This document shows, piece by piece, positions 58,053 through 64,000 of a stretch of 64,000 nucleotides of DNA. The notes beneath the pieces were generated by a model, which saw nothing but the letters and a program-made list of their open reading frames with translations, did no database searches and was not told the DNA's origin. The position numbers were made by a program, and so were the translations under genes. The DNA lies in the NCBI GenBank assembly GCA_902805475.1, contig CADCSX010000006.1, forward strand, positions 2,170,001-2,234,000, written 5' to 3'. How positions within the stretch are numbered: the first letter of the stretch is position 1; every line of letters starts with the position of its first letter. This stretch comes from Entonaema liquescens (lineage: Eukaryota; Ascomycota; Sordariomycetes; Xylariales; Xylariaceae).

Positions 58053-59876
58053 ATGGAGGCGAGTTCAACGATCACCCCCGGGCGCATTCCCCGAAGGAGA
58101 TCCACGGCAGCATTACAGGCACACCAGCGGACGGGTTACAAGAACCGCCTCGCTGCAGTCCTTCACCAATTCATCGACTACCTACCGAGATTATAATATG
58201 TATTGTCGAGTGTTTGCGACTTCCAGTTCAAGACGTCATGTCCGTAACACCGCCGGCTGAGTTTCTAATACACCGCAAAGCCCTCTACAACCTCTGTCTC
58301 ACTTCTCATCTCTTTCGCGAAGCTGCGAGGCCACTCCTTTATCAGACCGTTGTCTTTTTCCTCTATTCTCGAAGCACGAATAACCTTTTTCTCGCTCTCC
58401 CTCATAGCGGCGTGAAGGATTTGGTGTTCCTGGTTCGTACCCTACTCTGGAACCACCAATACTGTAGGTACATCGAAAACATAATTTGTCCGGCGGGTAT
58501 GGGATACCAAAATATAGGGACCGGAGGGTACACATAGTATGAGAAAACCATGTAAGTAATATCCAAAATTGATTTATCATTACCTACTTTGTTTCAAGAC
58601 CCTTTATACATATTGGATAAGATGTCGCTTCTGTAAAATTCATCGTCTCTGCCCAACAGCCGCGAGCCGTTCCAAAAGCTATTACTAATTTCAGATGCTA
58701 TAGTGCCGTGAATTCGCTTCTTTCTGGCTTCCCGCCCCAGCATGAGCTTACAAACCGCCAAAAGTTTATAATGGACACGGCTCTTTTAGATGACCACAGT
58801 ATACGGATATTCTCAACTATCAAGGCAATGTCATTAACCCAGAGGTTCTTAGGGGCTCTTGTCTGTCTATCCTATAACCTTCGCATACTCCTTCTATATA
58901 GGAATGAACGCACCCCTTTTCTGATTCTGAATAACATTGTGTACCAAGCAATGGAGAAAAGTAGATATGCCATTCTTCCTCGACTTACGACGCTACATAT
59001 CCAACAGCTCGACTATTCTGATTTCTTCCCTGGACTCGGCATAGATATGGCACCAGAGCTTCTTGAGATTGGAAATTTCCACCGACTCCAAATCTGGCGT
59101 GACGGAGGATATATTACCTTAGGTAGCGATCATTCGTGGATCAGAAAAGTCAAAGAGCTAAAACTGGTGACCTATAGTGAGTATCGCCTGGATTCTTTAA
59201 TTAGATCGATATTCGATATGGTTAGAAAATGCCCCCACTGACTACGGATCACATAGTCGATGCTGAAACTGTACTCCGTATCTGCGAGTCCGCTGTTAGA
59301 CTAGAAAGTTTCTCGTTGATCGTATCGAAGGCCAGTGACTTCTACCGTCCTCTGCCGCCGATAAACAAAGATCTCAACTGCGCACTAGAAAAGCTTGCCA
59401 AAACCTTGAAGGTCTTGGAGTTAAGGACTTGTAAAAACACATGGTTTTTAGGCCAACTTGGGTCGTCTAGAGTTCTCAGCTGCTTGCCTAAACTTACAAA
59501 GCTTGAGACACTGACGGTCGAAATACCGCTTGTAACCGGAATCAAATTCGATATAGGCGACATGACGATGTCCGAAAGACTTCCTCCAAACCTCATCTCG
59601 CTTGGGGCGGTCGAGATGTGGTGGTCTTCAGGATTGGGTGTCTTTCGAAGAAATAATATAATGCAAAGTCTTTGCACTAAGTTCGCCTCCGAGCTTCAAT
59701 CAAAATCGATGCCCAGTTTAAAGCATATTCGCTATGTTCCGAGCCTTACGGAGTGTTGTGTTCATCCCAAACAGGTTGGCAAAGCCAAGGCTTTATTTGA
59801 ATATAAGGGTCGCGTATCGTTCTCTCGCGAGATGGATGACTTACCAGAAGAGTTTTTTATAAAAAGGATGATATAG
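58053..59876 (+). CDS. F-box protein with LRR-like C-terminal part, frame interrupted
   Basis: An F-box-like start, RLPTEIIICIVECLRLP (about 58175-58225), is followed by LYNLCLTSHLFREAARPLLYQ, the usual F-box continuation. An intron begins at GTATGG (58497); the acceptor lies between about 58670 and 58700 and could not be fixed. The next exon runs to RKCPH then stops at 59239, while another frame continues PPLTTDHIVDAETVLRICES...LESFSLIV to 59876; one additional C in the run at 59232-59236 joins them. At the 5' end the only ATG (58053, MEASSTITP) is also one base out of frame with the F-box. Known role of the family: substrate receptor of SCF ubiquitin ligases. Target unknown. Confidence 0.65.
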
Positions 59877-62393
59877 CTATGGCCTATTGGGGGTAAATAT
59901 GATAGACTCCCCAGCGGAAAACACTCGCTAGAGATATCTAGCAAGAATGCTTGATGAAGCGATATTAAACCAATAGCGCGTATATAGTCATAATGAAGTA
60001 TATCATACAGTCTTACATTATTTGGAAATAGTTCCGGAAACTCCAGTAATTATTGGGCTAGGTAAGTTGTAACATTCCTAAGATCTACCATTGATTTTAA
60101 CATTAACTACGAGAATTTCTGTTGTTGAGACCTTTAGGAGACAGCATGACAACGATATTCTACTACCTACCAATAATAACCTCTCATTATCTTCACAACA
60201 TAAACCAATGTACAGCATGTCCCCGCCAAATCCATACTTCCTTTTCCTTCCTAGTTCGTCACAATAAAAATCCGTACTAAATATCTTTGGTCTACATTGG
60301 GTACAGTTACTAATGCGACTAGCTGTCAAGTTGGCTGCCGGCAAGCCAGGTACCCCATTTGATGACGGCCGACCTACAGGGGGTTCCTGACAGGGTCTGC
60401 CGCTAATCCGCAATCCCGCGTACCTATGAAAGGGGAAAGAAATCTCCGAAGGAGCTGCGTTGCCCTTGGCCACTTCACACCGCGAGTTTTTTTTTTTTTT
60501 TTATTGTTCGAATCCTTCTCCGTCCCCGTTCCCTTCCACAGCTAGGTACCTAGGTTGGTAGGCTATCTACCTATGATAGCTTCGATACAGATATCCGTCG
60601 GGGAGGGGGGGAACCGGGGGTATGTTCCGGGTTTATAAGTAGGTGTGCATGAAAGCACATGCAAGTATGCAAATGCGGAGCCCCGCAAAGGGGCCTCGAC
60701 ATCACGGGATCGGAGATTACTTGTTTATTTTTATTTATGTTCTACCTATGTGTCTATTTCTTCAATTATGCGTCGTGTAAGGTATGTGTGTTACTGATCC
60801 CCCTCACGTATGTTCTTGTTAGCGGAACGAAAGCCTCCTAGAAAGCGCATGGAAGTGAGTGAGCCTGGCAGATGGACCATCCGAGGATGGCATCTACATA
60901 TTTGAACGTCTAGACTGCTCAATGAAGTTATTCAATTGCGTCTCGCTTATTTCTTCCCACGTGCTAGATGACGAGACTCTGTTGCCCGATATGGTGGGTT
61001 AGATCTCAAAATAGCACGCGATATTTATAAAGGCAAGTGGGTAAAGTTGTATAAATAGAAGTAGGTATTCATATTATATATATCTGAAAATCGATTGGGT
61101 ATAGATGACGACGTGGTTTGTCTCGACTCATTAATTTTTGTCATTGCCTCGTAACCTCCCGCCATCAAGTATAAGCCGCTCTCCGAGATATGATTTCCCG
61201 CTACATCTCTCTGCCTTTGAATTAACCATGATGATGACGATGCAGCCTCTGTAGACCAGAACGCTTGGGAATAACGCCGATAGCGCCGAATAACACTCTC
61301 AAGACTGCATCCGAAGGGGAGTTGAATAGTACACATTGGTTATGCTCAACCAAGAAACATACATGCAACCAAGTGTGAAGAATAGGTTATACAACAATGT
61401 AAGGGTGCGAAATCCTGGGGAGGGGTTGGAAGAGCCAGCCGGCTGGCCTTGTTTTCCTTTGATCCAAGACCCTCTAAGATGCTCCTTGCCGATGACTTCA
61501 TCGGCCCTCATGATGCCGTTGTGAATGGTAGTAGTGTGTTAAGTAAGGGTAGTAAGGGTAGTGTTAGGAAGACGAGAATAGGGATGAGAATAGCCGCGCA
61601 TGCCCTCAGATGGCGATACGACGTATAGGATAACGTCCGCGAGTATTTCTCCAACTCTAGAAAAACATGAAATATTAGGTGACGGTCGTGAAATCCGACC
61701 CTTCGCCTTCGCATATTCGGTGATGAGGGAACTATGTGAACAGGTATATGAGCAGGGTTATCGGGAATCCGGACCGTAAAGCCTAGCCATCCAGCCATCC
61801 CCCAGACCAAGAGTTTTCCCCGCCAACCACGCTGAGCCAGTCCACCCCCAGGATGCAACCCCAGAGCACCGCAGTGCTGCCAAAGCGCTGCAGTCTGCTA
61901 CTTTGGCGGCCCTAGGCCCTTTTTCAACGGCCTTGTCCCTGGGGATTCGTCAATCATCTAAGAAATCAGCCACGGAGGGACTTGATCCCTAGGGATCCGA
62001 CAAGGCTGAAAAGGAATCCGGTGGCTAGTCGCACAAGTTAGTTGCCATAACCTCCCTAATCGAGCGTCGTATCGCAGCTTGCATGCCCCGGGAGAAGTCC
62101 TCGTGCAATAGAGACAGCGCATTTCGAGCATAGCCGAGAACTGCTGAACGGGAATCTCTGCAAGCACCTGCACTCGTTCCTAGATACGCGAACCGGCCGG
62201 CCCAGACAGCGGGTAGATATGACATCGTAAAAGTTAACACTGCCATGCAGACTACAGACGTAGAGGTGGTGGAAATTTCGGGGTCAAGAGGGCAGCATCC
62301 GATCGTCGTGACCTCTAAAAGCATTCGGACCGGACGTGCCCATAAACATTGTCCCATCAGGACTGGCACACTGCGTCATACTCGACGGTGTTA
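59877..62393. other. intergenic region, no gene supported
   Basis: About 2.5 kb. Contains a T16 run at 60487-60502 and ACCTAGG tracts near 60541. A 73-codon minus-strand ORF starting MAVLTFTMSYLP (near 62025-62245) has a hydrophobic start but nothing else in its favour. Confidence 0.45.
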
Positions 62394-64000
62394 TCAACCG
62401 TTCAGGAATGTTCGCCTGCGGACTTCGGCCTCCTTGATGATCTCGGCAGCCAAACTCAAGCTGGGTGCCAGTATTGCCATCCTCTCAATGTCCATAATTA
62501 CGTCATTGATGATTTGATCGATGACTTCACGGTGAGGTACAAGCGTCAACAGTATGTTAGATAGCGACGGTGACATAGTAGCCCCCATTACCAGTAATGT
62601 CTGTGAAACAATAGAGAGAGCGCCCTGCCAAAGGTAGGGCATATGACCGGCGTGACTACGGTCAAATCGTTAGATTGGGTCAAGAATTTGAAGAGCCGGG
62701 AACTGAGCATGAGGCTAGGGGAGAATTGTCCAATCATGAAGAGGGAGTTCTACTTACTGTGCAGATATGTGCTCCAATTGCCTGATTGAGGCTTCGAGGC
62801 ACTTATGACAGCTATCCCGCACTGAGGGATCCAATACGGCTTGCTCGTTATCGAGCACCGCCAAGATATACGGACGGTAGATAATGGTTCGGCAAGCGAA
62901 GAAACGTAATCGTAGCACCGTTTGCACCGGGTCCGGTAGAGTCGTACGGGTGAACGGGAATTGAAGGGCCAAAGGGAGACTTTCATACCACTGCGTAAGC
63001 TGAAAGTCCAACTCCGCGACAACAGGTTCTAAACTCGTAGTTGAAGCCATAGAATCCTTGGAGTAAATGAGCTGGCTGACTCTATTGAGAAGTCTTCTTA
63101 GAGCAATCTCAGCCAAGAAATACCAGAGGTCATCCCGACCGACCGCTTCGGATTCTTCCCCTTGAAATCCACCAGGGAGTCCAACGTTTTCCTCGAATTG
63201 AACTACTCCGGAATGGGGTAAGTCTAATTCCGCGAGAAGATCGCTTTCAAAAAGTAGAGCGTTCCAGTAAATTCTTTCTAAGAGTTCTCTTTGGTCCTCC
63301 GGCACCCGAGTAGGAGTCATGAGTAAGAGTTGTAGTTTGCTGCTCACCGTGCAAAGCAAATTCCATGCTTCCAGCGGTCTTACTAGGTAGAAAAGATATG
63401 CAGCGGCCAATAAATGACATTGAGCAGCTAGAACGCTATTCGCAGTCATCATGCCAGGTAAAAGTGACCATGCAGCCGTAAAATATTGCAGGCCTGGAGG
63501 GTCCTCTTGAGGCACAATCCTAGATATACTACCGCGTAGACTCGCCTGACCGAGTGAAAGTACTAGTAGCACGATACAGCTCTCTGGGCCTTCGCGAAAT
63601 CCGGTTGATAATGCCGTACGATAGTGGCTCCTCCAAGTGAAAGGATTAACGCAGGCATACCATACGTTCACTCTCTCGAAATAAGCTTCGATATAAGCGT
63701 TGGTATTCGATAGGTCGACGCAAGGAGTCTTGGCCAACGAATGTAGCGGTTCTCGCGCCATCTCAAGTTGTAGAATGATCTGTGGATCGTACGGGCGTCC
63801 GATCAGATCCCGAATCAACGGCCATTGTAGCAGATGAAGCGCGGCGTTGGTGTGAACTTTCGGCATTGTAGAGATGTTAGTACCTTGAGGATGACTTGTC
63901 CATGTACCTAAGCCACCGCTCGGTATAATAGAGACAAAGTTACCAGAAGAGTTCTGAATCATGACATTATCCCCGCTGAGAGCCGTCCCGTTACTTATGG
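62394..64000 (-). CDS. fungal-specific transcription factor domain protein (5' end beyond window)
   Basis: The reading frame is open to the right edge, so the N-terminus, including any zinc cluster, lies outside. The visible part is exon 64000-62758, a 102-nt intron (GTAAGT, CTAAC branch, GTAG) and exon 62655-62394. It contains the middle homology region of fungal regulators: AYFERVNVWYACVNPFTWRSHY, LVLSLGQASL, QYFTAAWSLLPG, LAAAYLFYLVRPLEAWNLL, FFACRTIIYRPYIL and, after splicing, HHAGHMPYLWQGALSIVSQ. Known role of such proteins: DNA-binding regulators of metabolic or secondary-metabolite genes. Target genes cannot be inferred; the coding sequence present is intact. Confidence 0.82.

Noticed and set aside
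1..64000. CRISPR arrays, operons, prophage or plasmid features
   Set aside because: None seen, and none expected in a fungal nuclear genome; repeats are limited to those listed.

Overview
The window comes from a filamentous ascomycete (Pezizomycotina, most likely a Sordariomycete). Genes carry short GT-AG introns of about 50-130 nt with CTAAC/CTGAC branch sites. Gene content is typical of moulds: a PTEN-type phosphatase, the survivin homologue Bir1, GINS subunit Psf2, D-xylose reductase and Zn2Cys6 regulators. One long A+T-rich block has the look of a transposon destroyed by repeat-induced point mutation (RIP). Exon structures were worked out by hand from splice sites and reading frame.

Layout. 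1-0.9 kb: decayed ABC-transporter relic. 0.9-2.3 kb: ACR3 arsenite transporter (-). 2.8-3.2 kb: small NIF3/PII-like protein (-). 4.7-5.8 kb: Pom33/TMEM33-family membrane protein (+). 7.0-10.4 kb: long amidoligase with a repeat-bearing N-terminal extension (+). 10.8-18.2 kb: RIP-mutated Ty3/gypsy-like LTR element. 18.3-20.1 kb: PTEN-like phosphatase (+). 20.1-26.4 kb: gene-poor, one doubtful small secreted ORF. 26.5-27.5 kb: RING/IBR protein whose RING2 cysteine is replaced (+). 28.0-30.6 kb: Bir1 (-). 32.8-33.6 kb: lysozyme-fold protein (+). 34.1-36.3 kb: saccharolysin (-). 37.4-38.0 kb: Cdc4-type myosin light chain (-). 39.1-40.1 kb: SAM methyltransferase (-). 40.5-41.2 kb: CoA-binding protein (+). 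41.6-43.2 kb: DHH phosphoesterase (-). 44.2-45.5 kb: tandem pair of small cysteine-rich genes (+). 46.7-48.5 kb: Zn2Cys6 regulator with an in-frame stop (+). 49.3-49.9 kb: secreted protein (+). 50.9-51.5 kb: unknown membrane protein (+). 51.7-52.6 kb: Psf2 (-). 53.0-54.1 kb: xylose reductase (-). 56.4-57.5 kb: conserved unknown (+). 58.1-59.9 kb: F-box protein (+). 62.4-64 kb: regulator truncated by the right edge (-).

The genes do not form one pathway; most are housekeeping genes with independent promoters. Three things stand out. First, several otherwise intact genes (methyltransferase, CoA-binding protein, xylose reductase, F-box protein, perhaps Bir1) are each restored to frame by adding one base to a homopolymer run of 4-5, which points to systematic base-call or assembly error rather than many separate pseudogenes. 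Second, RIP-type decay is seen in the LTR element, and stops at CpA positions occur in the ABC relic and the Zn2Cys6 gene. Third, the unusual proteins are the amidoligase fused to a repeat-rich region, the RBR-like protein without its catalytic cysteine, and the tandem cysteine-rich pair duplicated together with its promoter.
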